Part shown: positions 9,211 to 17,874 of the stretch, piece after piece
Layout: each line of letters opens with the position of its first letter
Position numbering within the stretch: the first letter of the stretch is position 1
NCBI GenBank assembly: GCA_963677135.2
Contig: CAXXLS010000012.1
Coordinates: 434,001-498,000, forward strand
Direction: 5' to 3'
From: Seleniibacterium sp963677135
GTDB taxonomy: Bacteria > Desulfobacterota > Desulfuromonadia > Desulfuromonadales > Geopsychrobacteraceae
Length of the DNA: 64,000 bases
The notes under the pieces: generated by a model
What the model was told of the DNA's origin: nothing
Seen by the model: only the letters and a program-made list of their open reading frames with translations
Database searches by the model: none
Made by a program: the position numbers and the translations under genes

Positions 9211-9319
9211 GAAAAGAAACTCTTTAAGGTCAAACACACTGACGACAATTGAGTCCGTCTGCGAATTATTGTCAGAACCAGCAAACAACAACCCGCCCGG
9301 ATGCTGGCGCATCAACGGG

Positions 9320-9400
9320 CAGAACCGCAAAGCCGCTGCGCGGCTTGGACATTGAATATTTTGCCTCTGTCAAAATGCCTACGGCATTTTTGCGGTTCTG
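9320..9400 (+). repeat. Possible three-way junction in the repeat unit
   Basis: CAGAACCGCA (9320-9329) is the exact complement of TGCGGTTCTG (9391-9400). The closing stem encloses two hairpins: AAGCCGC-TGC-GCGGCTT (9330-9346) and AAAATGCC-TAC-GGCATTTT (about 9373-9391). Loops vary between copies (TGC or TTT; TAC or AAG) while stems are kept. The same 10-mers also behave like inverted-repeat ends of a roughly 400-bp unit. Confidence 0.8.
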
Positions 9401-10784
9401 GCCTTCAGCTGAGCCTGCTCAGCGTGGGCCGGGTCGTTGCTGGCCTGAATGCTCCCTACTTGGAATTGCTGATCGTCATCCGGACATGTAAAAAGGGCGC
9501 TTTGTGCTTACTATTTGTCGCCCGCCTGGGACAAATAGTCAGGCGCCGAGCGGGGGCGCGACCCCGCGGTCTAGTCTTTGACTGTGTCTGTTTAAACCTT
9601 AAAGCAAGATCAAAACCGGCGGGTCTCGGCCCGCCAGCCGACTCCCTTTTCTTTGGTCGCAAAGAAAAGGGAGGAAAAGAAACTCTTCAAGGTCAAACAC
9701 ACTGACGACAATTGAGTCCGTCTGCGAATTATTGTCAGAACCAGCAAACAACAACCCGCCCGGATGCTGGCGCATCAACGGGCAGAACCGCAAAGCCGCT
9801 GCGCGGCTTGGACATTGAATATTTTGCCTCTGTCAAAATGCCTACGGCATTTTTGCGGTTCTGGCCTTCAGCTGAGCCTGCTCAGCGTGGGCCGGGTCGT
9901 TGCTGGCCTGAATGCTCCCTACTTGGAATTGCTGATCGTCATCCGGACATGTAAAAAGGGCGCTTTGTGCTTACTATTTGTCGCCCGCCTGGGACAAATA
10001 GTCAGGCGCCGGGCGGGGGCGCGACCCCGCGGTCTAGTCTTTGACTGTGTCTGTTTAAACCTTAAAGCTAGATCAAGGTCGGCGGGTCTCGGCCCGCCAG
10101 CCGACTCCCTTTTCTTTGATCGCAAAGAAAAGGGAGGAAAAGAAACTCTTTAAGGTCAAACATACTGACGACAATTGAGTCCGTCTGCGAATTATTGTCA
10201 GAACCAGCAAACAACAACCCGCCCGGATGCTGGCGCATCAACGGGCAGAACCGCAAAGCCGCTTTGCGGCTTGGAGGTGAGAATTTTTCATCAGTCAACA
10301 TGCCAAGGGCATTTTTGCGGTTCTGGCCATGAGCTGAGCATGCTCAGCGTGGGCCGGGTCGTTGCTGTGCTGTATGCTACCGATAGCGCACCGCAGGTCA
10401 AACCCGGACATGTGAAAGAGGGCGTTTTTTGGTTACTTTTTGAGGCCCGCTTGGGTCAAAAAGTAACACGCCGGGCGGGGGCGGAACCCCGCTGTCTTGA
10501 CTGTGATTCTGTCTGGTAAAACCCTAAAACAAGATCCAGATCGGCGGGTCTCGGCCCGCCAGCCGACTCCCTTTTCTTTGATCGCAAAGAAAAGGGAGGA
10601 AAAGAAACTCTCAAAGTCAAACACACTGGCGATATGGGATTCAGCCAATCGCTGTAGGTCGTATTCTACCGGTAACAACCCGCCCGGATGCTGGCGCATC
10701 AGCGGGCAGAACCGTAAAGCCGCTGCGCGGCTTGGTGGTGAAGAACTCATCGAATACCAAAACGACAACAGGAAAGATACAACC

Positions 10785-11270
10785 ATGACTCAGTCGCAGA
10801 TAATTCATGACAGCAATTACATTTTTTTCCAACGGAACGATGATCACCTCACCTTTTTTGAATTCGCCGCAGACGAAGTCCGCAAGCTGGGCAGTCTGAA
10901 GATTGGCTGGTCATTCGTTCTCGAAAAATTCATCACCAGTGACATTCCCGGCGAAGGGGAGATCGAGGCGGCGATCAATTATATCGAAGACGAACTGATG
11001 AAAGATCTGAGCCTGGTCAATGCCAAAGGGCTGAACCTGTATACCAGTGACGAGGAGCTTGTCAGGCTGTTGCAGGGGGATTGCGACCTGCTCGAATACA
11101 CCAGAGAGGATATCGAAAGAGAATTTACCCGCTACGCCCTGATGTCCATGGGGCGCTCAGCCGTTGTTTCCGGGATCGTCATGGATCGGCAGCGCTATAT
11201 CGCCCTGCTTGTGGTCAGGGAAATTCTCAATCACCTGAATTTTTCAAGTGTCGGACTGATTAATGGCTGA
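10785..11270 (+). CDS. Hypothetical protein, 161 aa
   Basis: I do not recognise this protein. It begins MTQSQIIHDSNYIFFQRNDD, is acidic and predicted mostly helical, and ends with a moderately hydrophobic stretch (YIALLVVREILNHLNF) too charged to be a clear membrane span. It has no signal peptide and no cysteine pair; the only Cys I see is in GDCDLLE. The ATG at 10785 is preceded by AGGAAAG. The frame stays open leftward into array A, which is a coincidence of the repeat rather than part of the gene. Its start lies about 45 bases beyond the end of the repeat array, so its promoter may lie within or be displaced by the repeat. Confidence 0.65.
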   Translation: MTQSQIIHDSNYIFFQRNDDHLTFFEFAADEVRKLGSLKIGWSFVLEKFITSDIPGEGEIEAAINYIEDELMKDLSLVNAKGLNLYTSDEELVRLLQGDCDLLEYTREDIEREFTRYALMSMGRSAVVSGIVMDRQRYIALLVVREILNHLNFSSVGLING

Positions 11271-11429
11271 TGTGTCTTTGGCCCTTCCTTTTTCGTGCGC
11301 ATCCGCTGCCGTTTCTGTCAGGTGTGAAGAGGAAGGGGGAGGCCCGGATTTTGTCCCCTATATCTTCCTCTCGGCAAAAATTGACAGATTTTGTTATCCT
11401 TGACTGAGTGCGACTAGAAAGGAGAGCGG

Positions 11430-12320
11430 ATGGACGGATCGGTGCTGTGGGAAAAAATCGACTATTATTTTAAGGAGTTTGTTCTTTTCAAGATTCAGGA
11501 TGTCGGCATCACCATCAGCCACTTGGTGGTGGCGATGGTGGCGGTGATCTTTTCCCTGTTGGCTTCCAAAATCATCCGTTCAGCCCTTAAAAAGCATCTT
11601 TTTGCAAAACTTGATATCGATGAGGGGCTGCAGTACGCCCTGCTGCGGTTCATTCATTATGTCGTGGTGATCATCGGTTGCTATATCGGTCTCAAGACCG
11701 TCAATATCCCTCTGGGGGCCATCGTCGGACTGTTTGCCGTTATTGGCGTCGGTATCGGTTTCGGTCTGCAAAACCTGACGTCGAATTTCATCAGCGGGGT
11801 TATTCTCCTGCTTGAGCGGCCAGTCAAGGTGGGGGACCGCCTTGAGGTGAATGACGTCTGGGGCGACGTCAAGCGCATCAGTTTGCGCACGACTCTGATC
11901 GAAACCCCGGACAATATCGCGATCATCGTGCCCAATTCCAAATTGCTTGAGAATGAAGTGATCAATTACAGCTACGGAGATCCGAAAATCCGGTTGCGCA
12001 TCCCGGTCGGCATTGCCTACGGCTCCGATTGTGACAAGGCGACCCGTATTCTCATTGAGATCGCCGATCAGCATGCGCAGGTTCTCAACCATCCGAAACC
12101 GAAGGTCTGGTTTCGGGAGTTCGGCGATTCCTCACTTAATTTTGAGCTGTTGTGCTGGATACCCAATTCGGTTACCAAATTTGATATCATCAGTGAACTC
12201 AACTATGCCATCGATCGGGCGTTTCGCGATAACCAGATCGAAATTCCTTTCCCGCAGCGCGATCTGCATCTGCGTTCTTCCGGGGCTTTGCTTCGCATTG
12301 GCCAGGACGAACGGAGCTGA
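11430..12320 (+). CDS. Small-conductance mechanosensitive channel, MscS family
   Basis: This 296-residue inner-membrane channel protein would release solutes under hypo-osmotic shock. Three membrane segments are visible: about residues 28-50, about 70-90 and the pore-lining helix GAIVGLFAVIGVGIGFGLQN. They are followed by the conserved LTSNFISGVILLLERPVKVGD and the beta domain (IPFPQRDLHL at the C-terminus). AGGAGAGCGG precedes the ATG. Length and architecture match E. coli MscS (286 aa). It is a single gene that converges with the Hsp70-like gene; I saw no strong terminator in the 63-base gap. Confidence 0.93.
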   Translation: MDGSVLWEKIDYYFKEFVLFKIQDVGITISHLVVAMVAVIFSLLASKIIRSALKKHLFAKLDIDEGLQYALLRFIHYVVVIIGCYIGLKTVNIPLGAIVGLFAVIGVGIGFGLQNLTSNFISGVILLLERPVKVGDRLEVNDVWGDVKRISLRTTLIETPDNIAIIVPNSKLLENEVINYSYGDPKIRLRIPVGIAYGSDCDKATRILIEIADQHAQVLNHPKPKVWFREFGDSSLNFELLCWIPNSVTKFDIISELNYAIDRAFRDNQIEIPFPQRDLHLRSSGALLRIGQDERS

Positions 12321-12383
12321 TGCCCCGGGCCGACGACCACCCATCCTCTCGGCTGTGGCGACGGGGGGCCGGTCCGGTACTGG

Positions 12384-13655
12384 TTACGTTGCCAGTCTCG
12401 GCACGCTCAACCCCAGGCCCTGGGCGACACTGGTAAAGGCGTTGTGATTTTCCAGCTTCTTTGCGCCGAAACGGTCGCTGAACAGTCTCTGGATGTACGG
12501 AATTCTTGAGGTTCCCCCGGTCAGCGACACCGTATCGATCTGGTCCGCGCGCAATCCGCATTGATTCAGAACCTCATCAAGGCATTTTTCAATTTTGCTG
12601 AAATTCACCCGGTTGATGTCTTCGAATTCCTGTTTCGTCAGCTCTTCGTCCAGATCAAGACCCGTCTCGCTGAACCGGATGCTGGTGCGTTCAGCGTTTG
12701 ACAGCTCACACTTGGCGTGTTCGATCGCCTGAAACAGGGCAAAGCCGTAATTGTCCTCAATGATGTTTTCCAGGTTGCGTATCGCTTGGGGGGTGTCGGT
12801 GCTGCGCTTGATGATGCGGATCAGTTCGCGGTTCCGGCGGGTTCGCAGCAGTGGGATGCGGTGCCACTGGGTCAGGGTATGGGTAAGGCTGACCGGCACC
12901 TCGGTCCATTGCTCCGAAGCAAAGGCCTTATACCTGGCATTGCGGCCAAAATGGTGGGCGACTTTGTCCCACATGATCTGCGAGTCAAATTTATCGCCGG
13001 CCACATAAACCCCGCCCAGGCCGAGGACGGCGTCCTGGCGATCGTCTTTCGCCGTGTCTCCCCCGGTGACCCTGATGACCGAGAAATCGGAGGTTCCGCC
13101 GCCAAAATCACCGATAAAGACGATCTTTTCCCGACCGTTCGGCAGCGTATCCTGGTAGGCCTGAGCCGCGGCGAGGGGTTCATACTGAAACCGGATATTT
13201 TTGAACCCCGCCTTGCGGGCGGCGGTCTCCAGGGATTTTTCAGCGGCTTTGTCTCTGGCGGCATCGTCCGAGAAAAGCACCGGGCGGCCCAGAACGACAC
13301 TGTCGACCTCGGCGCCGACATGCTTTTCCCCTTGTTTTTTGAGTTGCCTGAGGATGATGGCAATCAGGTCATCAATGGCATAGCGTCTGCCGTAAATTTC
13401 GGTTCCGCTAAAGCTGCTGGGCAGAAAGGTTTTGATCGATTGCATAAAACGACCGCAGCCGCCCTCTTCAATATACTGGCGGATTGCTTCCGCCCCGGTG
13501 AAAATGTCATTGTCCTCGTTGAAGTAAAGGACCGAACGCATCAGACTGCGGGTCTTGCTGGCCGCGTCGACGCTGACCATGTCCACCTGGCCATTCCGAT
13601 AGACGGAGAGGGCTGAATTACTGGTTCCGAAGTCGATACCGAATACGATCTGCAC
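12384..13655 (-). CDS. Hsp70-family chaperone-like ATPase, YegD type
   Basis: This 423-residue protein carries the actin/Hsp70 ATPase fold: phosphate 1 loop GIDFGTSNSALSVY, phosphate 2 loop FIGDFGGGTSDFSVI and adenosine loop SLTGGTSRIPYIQ. The substrate-binding domain of DnaK is missing, as in the YegD group, whose biological role is unresolved. No DnaJ or GrpE partner is nearby. It ends 63 bases from the convergent MscS gene. The upstream 345-base gap is shared with the divergent TctC-like gene. Confidence 0.88.
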   Translation of the reverse strand: MQIVFGIDFGTSNSALSVYRNGQVDMVSVDAASKTRSLMRSVLYFNEDNDIFTGAEAIRQYIEEGGCGRFMQSIKTFLPSSFSGTEIYGRRYAIDDLIAIILRQLKKQGEKHVGAEVDSVVLGRPVLFSDDAARDKAAEKSLETAARKAGFKNIRFQYEPLAAAQAYQDTLPNGREKIVFIGDFGGGTSDFSVIRVTGGDTAKDDRQDAVLGLGGVYVAGDKFDSQIMWDKVAHHFGRNARYKAFASEQWTEVPVSLTHTLTQWHRIPLLRTRRNRELIRIIKRSTDTPQAIRNLENIIEDNYGFALFQAIEHAKCELSNAERTSIRFSETGLDLDEELTKQEFEDINRVNFSKIEKCLDEVLNQCGLRADQIDTVSLTGGTSRIPYIQRLFSDRFGAKKLENHNAFTSVAQGLGLSVPRLAT

Positions 13656-14001
13656 TGTTGTCCTCCCGGGCTTAAACTGAAGCGAAGTGACGGTTCTAGA
13701 CGATAACGGTGTGCAAATGCAAGTCCCAACCTGGAAAAGTTTTCGACCCGGAGTCAGTCAACTTAGGGAGACAAGATCAAAAAAAATTACTATTAATCTT
13801 GCCTAATCAGCTTTTCGCAACTATAATGCCGCAGAAATTCCCATAATTGTTACGAAATATTCAGAGCGTTCTGTCCCTGCAACCGGGAGTTTCAGAAGTG
13901 GCGGGCATGCTCCTTGCGCACCACGAAAAGACAATCTGCCTGGAAGGGATGACAATAATAAGATGTGTCACTAATTCTTTTGATCAAGGGAGGCAGAAAC
14001 A
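13656..14001. other. Divergent intergenic region, YegD / TctC-like
   Basis: These 346 bases hold a candidate promoter for the rightward gene (listed separately) and an AT-rich stretch near 13770-13860. Nothing resembling an RNA gene or repeat unit was seen. Confidence 0.5.
13799..13827 (+). promoter_or_regulatory. Candidate sigma-70 promoter for the TctC-like gene
   Basis: TTGCCT (13799-13804), a 17-base spacer and a perfect TATAAT (13822-13827) point rightward. The predicted start near 13834 would leave a leader of about 168 bases before the ATG at 14002. Confidence 0.45.
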
Positions 14002-15006
14002 ATGAACCGTTCAAGATGGTTTGCTTTTGTTCTGATTGCGGGGGTGATGCTGGCCGGCCATGCCAGGGCAGAGGACTATCCCGCTCAGCCGATAATCGGG
14101 TACATCGCCTGGGGAGCCGGCGGCGGGACCGACACGGTGTCACGTCTGGTGACTCCGATTGCAGAAAAAGTACTCGGGCAGTCGATCGTTATGGTCAACA
14201 AGGCCGGCCAGACCGGTACGCTGGCCACCGTGGCGGCCTACCAGGCCAAGGCCGATGGCCATACGCTGCTGTTTCATGCGGAAAATCCGCAATTGTACCA
14301 GGTCCTTGGCCTGTCCGAACTCAGCTACGACGAATTTGATCCGATCATGCTTTTTGTACAGGGATCGACAGTGCTGGTCGCTCCCAAGGGTTCGTCGATC
14401 AAAACCTATGCTGACCTGATCGACAGCGCCAAAAAAAATCCCGGGAAGCTGTCCATTGGCATCAGTGGCGTGGGAGGGCAGCCCTGGGTCACCTCAAAAC
14501 TGATTAAAAAGGTGGAAGGTGTTGATTTTCGGCACGTCTCTTTCAACGGCGACGGACCGCTCATTTCCGCCCTGCTTGGAGGCAGGATAAGTGCAAGCGG
14601 GCTGGCGGTGAGTGCGGCCATTCCTTATATCAAAAGCGGCGACCTGCAAGCGCTGGCGATCATGAAAAATTCGCCCAACAAGACGTTCCCCGACGTTCCT
14701 TACATTACCCAGTTGAATCCCGACTATAATGACATCATGAAAGCTTCCGGTTTTTTCTACGGGGTATACGTCAAGAAGGGGACCCCGTCGGCAGTGAAAG
14801 ATACCTTGGTGAAGGCCTTTGCCAAAGCGCTTGAAAACCAGGAGTTTAAGGATTACGCCAAAATGAACGGCCTGACCGTTCTGGGCTACAGCGGTGATAA
14901 GGCCCGTCAGTTCATCAACAACTGGCGCTCGCTGATGTCCTGGTTGATCTGGGATTCCGGTGCCGGGAAAAATTCTCCGGAGACATTCGGCATACCTAAA
15001 ATGTGA
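14002..15006 (+). CDS. TctC/Bug-family periplasmic solute-binding protein (first)
   Basis: This 334-residue protein has a signal peptide (hydrophobic WFAFVLIAGVMLAGHARA, cleavage near residue 24) and the Bug/TctC fold. It shows GYIAWGAGGGTDTVSRLVTP near the N-terminus, where the family has the ligand-contact loop, and VVMVNKAGQTG-like and PDVPYITQ segments. Such proteins bind carboxylates for the tripartite tricarboxylate transporter TctABC. No TctA or TctB is in the window, so it is an orphan binding protein that may use a distant permease or act in sensing. AAGGGAGGC precedes the ATG. A second protein of similar build follows about 360 bases on. Confidence 0.8.
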   Translation: MNRSRWFAFVLIAGVMLAGHARAEDYPAQPIIGYIAWGAGGGTDTVSRLVTPIAEKVLGQSIVMVNKAGQTGTLATVAAYQAKADGHTLLFHAENPQLYQVLGLSELSYDEFDPIMLFVQGSTVLVAPKGSSIKTYADLIDSAKKNPGKLSIGISGVGGQPWVTSKLIKKVEGVDFRHVSFNGDGPLISALLGGRISASGLAVSAAIPYIKSGDLQALAIMKNSPNKTFPDVPYITQLNPDYNDIMKASGFFYGVYVKKGTPSAVKDTLVKAFAKALENQEFKDYAKMNGLTVLGYSGDKARQFINNWRSLMSWLIWDSGAGKNSPETFGIPKM

Positions 15007-15362
15007 TCCGGGTGGCGGTATCGAGGGGGGAGTCGACAGGCCTGTCTTTCGTAAAGCCATCATCGTTGTTCTGTATAAAACTTGAAAAAAGATGGAGCCA
15101 GAAAGATCTCAATGGCGGGGGGTGGCTTATGTTCGTTTCGGCAGTACAATCGTTTCAGTTGCTTTCCTTTAAACAGATCTCCTGGTTCGGAAGAATAACG
15201 CCCCTAAATGAAAACCACCATTTTCGCTGTCTCTGTTCAGTGGTCTGCAAAGCGGTCGGACGGCTCAACCTGTCGTTTACCACGGGGTCGTGAGGACTCT
15301 AGGAGGCCGTTCAGGTTTTTCAGGAAACGTACCTCATTGCTAAATTTTTCAGGAACAGGTCT
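15007..15362. other. Intergenic region between two binding-protein genes
   Basis: This stretch of 356 bases includes a 12-base palindrome GACAGGCCTGTC (15035-15046) but no convincing gene, terminator or promoter. An open frame that begins inside it has no ribosome-binding site or recognisable product. Confidence 0.5.
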
Positions 15363-16397
15363 ATGAAGAATACTTTGGTTCGTATGTTTGTCTGTTTTTT
15401 TCTGTTTGCCGCTCCCGGGATGGTTCTGGCCGAGGCGCCAATTGCCCAGGATATCCGTATCGTTGTCGGGGCCTCGTCCCCCCGTGGCGATGTCTACCAG
15501 AGTTCTGTCATCATGGCGGAAGCTTTGCAGAAAAAGCTGGGTGTCAAGGTGACGGTTGACGTTGTGGGTGTGCAGGAGGGCCTGAAAGCCGTGGAACAGG
15601 ACGGGGAGAGCGGGGCAACCCTGATGATTTCCCATGATGCCGCCTACCTCGGCGCCCTGTACGGCGTCAAGGGGCAGAAAGATCTGTTTGCGAATTTCAC
15701 GGTCGGGCCGGCCATCGCCATCAATCCCGGCAATGCCTATCTCGCCTCCCGGCATTCACAGTACTGGTCGATATTTGAAGTCATCGACGCCTGTCTGAGG
15801 GATGTCAGGGTGCGGGTCGCCATTGCGCCTGGCGGCCCCTCCGAGGTCGGCTATTCGGCCCTGAAAAATGCCGTCAGGATCATGGCTCCGGGCAAGGAAA
15901 AGAACTTGGTTGCGGTTCCGGCCCTTTCTCAGGAGGACAGGAATCAGGCCCTTTTCGACGGCAAGGCCGACATTATCAGCGGTTCGGTTCAGGCGAATGA
16001 AAAATTCGCCAAGCTGCCCGTCTATGAAAGAACCGGAATGCGTATTATCTGGTCACCGACCAGGATGGCGACCATGCGCTGGGCCGCACAGGAAGGGTTC
16101 GGCAAAATTGCCAAGCAGGATATCATCCGCCTGCTCGAACCCTACACCTGGATTCCCTACGATCAAAACACCAATTTTACCTTCGATAAGGAAATCTTCT
16201 TTGTCTACAACAGGAACGTCAGTCCGGACCTGATCCGATATCTGGACAAGATACTGGGGGAAATTTTCGCTGTTGGAGGAGTTCGCCCGCAGTTGAAGGA
16301 CGCCTTCCTCATCCCCGACTTTAAGCCATCCTGGATGACAAAGGAGCACCTTCTTGAAAAGAATGAATTTGTAGCGCGGATGATCAAGGGACTCTGA
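15363..16397 (+). CDS. TctC-like periplasmic binding protein (second, diverged)
   Basis: This 344-residue exported protein has a signal peptide (VRMFVCFFLFAAPGMVLA). The mature part starts with IRIVVGASSPRGDVYQSSVI, where the TctC family has its ligand loop, and continues with MISHDAAYLGALYG and PGGPSEVGYSALKNA. It is more distant from classical TctC than its neighbour, so I call it TctC-like. It would bind a small organic anion in the periplasm. Its own strong terminator follows directly. The pair may form an operon or two separate units, since the gap is long. Confidence 0.65.
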   Translation: MKNTLVRMFVCFFLFAAPGMVLAEAPIAQDIRIVVGASSPRGDVYQSSVIMAEALQKKLGVKVTVDVVGVQEGLKAVEQDGESGATLMISHDAAYLGALYGVKGQKDLFANFTVGPAIAINPGNAYLASRHSQYWSIFEVIDACLRDVRVRVAIAPGGPSEVGYSALKNAVRIMAPGKEKNLVAVPALSQEDRNQALFDGKADIISGSVQANEKFAKLPVYERTGMRIIWSPTRMATMRWAAQEGFGKIAKQDIIRLLEPYTWIPYDQNTNFTFDKEIFFVYNRNVSPDLIRYLDKILGEIFAVGGVRPQLKDAFLIPDFKPSWMTKEHLLEKNEFVARMIKGL

Positions 16398-16420
16398 CTT
16401 GAGAAATCCGAGATTTTTCG

Positions 16421-16452
16421 CCCCGGCAGAAGCATCTGCCGGGGCTTTTGCT
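16421..16452 (+). terminator. Terminator after the second binding-protein gene
   Basis: CCCCGGCAGA (16421-16430) pairs perfectly with TCTGCCGGGG (16435-16444) around AGCA, followed by CTTTTGCT. Confidence 0.9.
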
Positions 16453-16567
16453 ATAATGGGCCAAGGTCTTCACAGCCGGGTGTCGCCCCGGGATTTCAGA
16501 GGCCTTCGGGCGTCTGATTCATGCGACCCGAAAAGGCGGCGTCAGAATAAAGAAAAGGTTTTTCTGC

Positions 16568-17080
16568 ATGGACTCAGAGATCGTGATTCGAGATGAAACG
16601 GCTGCCGATATCCAGACCATATCGGACGTGATCCGTGCGGCGTTTGAGACTCTTGAGGTCAGCGATCATACGGAGCAGTTTGTCGTCAAGGCCCTGCGCG
16701 CAGCCGGTGCGCTGAGAGTGTCATTGGTCGCCGAAGTCGAGGGGCAGGTCGTCGGCCATATTGCATTTTCCCCGGTCATCATGACCGACGGGACAAAAGG
16801 CTGGTACGGATTGGGCCCGGTGTCCGTCACCCCTGATTTCCAGCGACAGGGGATCGGCCAGGCCTTGATCAGGGACGGTCTGGCCCGTTTACGGCATCTG
16901 CATGCGGGGGGCTGTTGCCTGGTTGGTCATCCCCGATACTACCGGCAATTCGGTTTTGAGAACGTGTCCGGACTCGTTTACGAAGGGGTGCCGGGCGAGT
17001 TTCTCTTTGTCCTGCCCTTTGGGGATCATATTCCCTCCGGGCAAGTTATTTTTCATGACGCCTTCAAGGCGCAATCCTGA
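16568..17080 (+). CDS. GNAT-family N-acetyltransferase, YhbS-like
   Basis: This 170-residue protein has the GNAT fold: N-terminal IRDETAADIQTISDVIRAAF, central VVGHIAFSPV and the acetyl-CoA pyrophosphate loop VTPDFQRQGIGQALIRDG. The later segment VGHPRYYRQFGFE is typical of YhbS-type members. The substrate is unknown. It follows a terminator and precedes a membrane protein gene after a 200-base gap. Confidence 0.82.
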   Translation: MDSEIVIRDETAADIQTISDVIRAAFETLEVSDHTEQFVVKALRAAGALRVSLVAEVEGQVVGHIAFSPVIMTDGTKGWYGLGPVSVTPDFQRQGIGQALIRDGLARLRHLHAGGCCLVGHPRYYRQFGFENVSGLVYEGVPGEFLFVLPFGDHIPSGQVIFHDAFKAQS

Positions 17081-17288
17081 TGCGCAATTCTAATGATATC
17101 CTGCTGAGGTATGCCTGGCGGGCGGCAACCATCTTTTAGGGAGACCTCCGTGCCTGGACTTGCAGGGAGATAAAGGGGTATGTCGCCGGTGAAAAGTAGG
17201 GTATAGTCATATTTTAAGCGTCGAACTGAAATTATGACACCTCATTCAGGTAACGCCTTTGCCCGTTGGGCCACCTGCTCGAAACACT

Positions 17289-17777
17289 ATGAATCGACTG
17301 ATCTCGTCAGCAAACAGGGTGACCCTGGTTGCGGTGACCACCCTGATTTCCATATTGTCCTCCCTGAGCATATTTTATGTGCTGTATGGCTTTCTGGGGG
17401 TCGATATAAGGCCCTCGGAGATGATGGTCGGCGTCCTGGCTCCCCTGTTGATCGCATCCTCAGTAACCTGGTTTCTCTACGGCCTGATCAAGAAGCTCGA
17501 GCAGCTCGAGCAGGAATTGCGGAACAGCATCACCAGGGAAAAAGAGGACGTCTACCTGGCGACAATTCATGGTTCTCAGCATATCACCAACAACCTGCTG
17601 AACGGACTTATCCTGATCGACATGGAAATCAACAAGCACCCTGACTTTGATCAGGAGAGTAAGCGGCAGTTTGAAGAATTGCTGAAAGATTCCAGGAAGC
17701 TGATGACGCAGCTTTCATCCGTCGATGATATCAACGCGGAAAAAATCAGAAAATCCGTCGCTCCCGGGGAGCAATAG
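17289..17777 (+). CDS. Small membrane protein with a DHp-like helix, function unknown
   Basis: This 162-residue protein has two hydrophobic segments (about residues 8-34 and 45-65), a charged coiled coil (IKKLEQLEQELRNSI) and then TIHGSQHITNNLLNGLILID. That last stretch looks like the dimerisation helix of a histidine kinase, with a candidate His in the right type of context. There is no ATPase domain after it. It could be a kinase remnant, a phosphotransfer partner or a decoy. I chose the ATG at 17289 because the frame to its left is unsupported; no clear ribosome-binding site is present. It is an unrecognised family. Confidence 0.5.
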   Translation: MNRLISSANRVTLVAVTTLISILSSLSIFYVLYGFLGVDIRPSEMMVGVLAPLLIASSVTWFLYGLIKKLEQLEQELRNSITREKEDVYLATIHGSQHITNNLLNGLILIDMEINKHPDFDQESKRQFEELLKDSRKLMTQLSSVDDINAEKIRKSVAPGEQ

Positions 17778-17874
17778 TTTCCCCGCCGATGCGGATAGCT
17801 CCAATCCTCCTTGAAATGCAGGCCACGAATTTTTCATGTAGTTCTTTGCTCAGCTTCAGGCTATCCTGCCGCCC

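Larger units (their letters stand above)
9085..10740 (+). repeat. Structured repeat array A (four units, period 462-463 bp)
   Basis: Four tandem units have landmark 12-bp hairpins at 9181, 9644, 10107 and 10569; I call this orientation canonical. Each unit contains, in order, GGCGGG/CCCGCC, CCCTTTTCTTTG/CAAAGAAAAGGG, GCCCG-GATGC/GCATC-CGGGC, a possible three-way junction, GCTGAGC/GCTCAGC, ACTATTTGTC/GACAAATAGT and CGGGG/CCCCG. Units 1-3 are nearly identical. Unit 4 changes the sixth hairpin to TTACTTTTTGA/TCAAAAAGTAA and swaps the module before it. The array begins about 5 bases after the dlgD stop with the CGGGG/CCCCG hairpin and breaks off inside the junction near 10735. Open frames inside the units are by-products of the repeat and share no codon conservation I can defend. 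Confidence 0.95.

Noticed and set aside
9142..10786. Open frames in array A of 60-130 codons with Arg/Pro-rich translations
   Set aside because: They recur with the repeat in several frames and on both strands, lack ribosome-binding sites and follow stem-loop sequence; they are by-products of the repeats. The same holds for arrays B and C.
15035..15046. Palindrome GACAGGCCTGTC considered as a terminator of the first binding-protein gene
   Set aside because: It has no loop and only a short T-rich stretch, so it would not make a working hairpin terminator.
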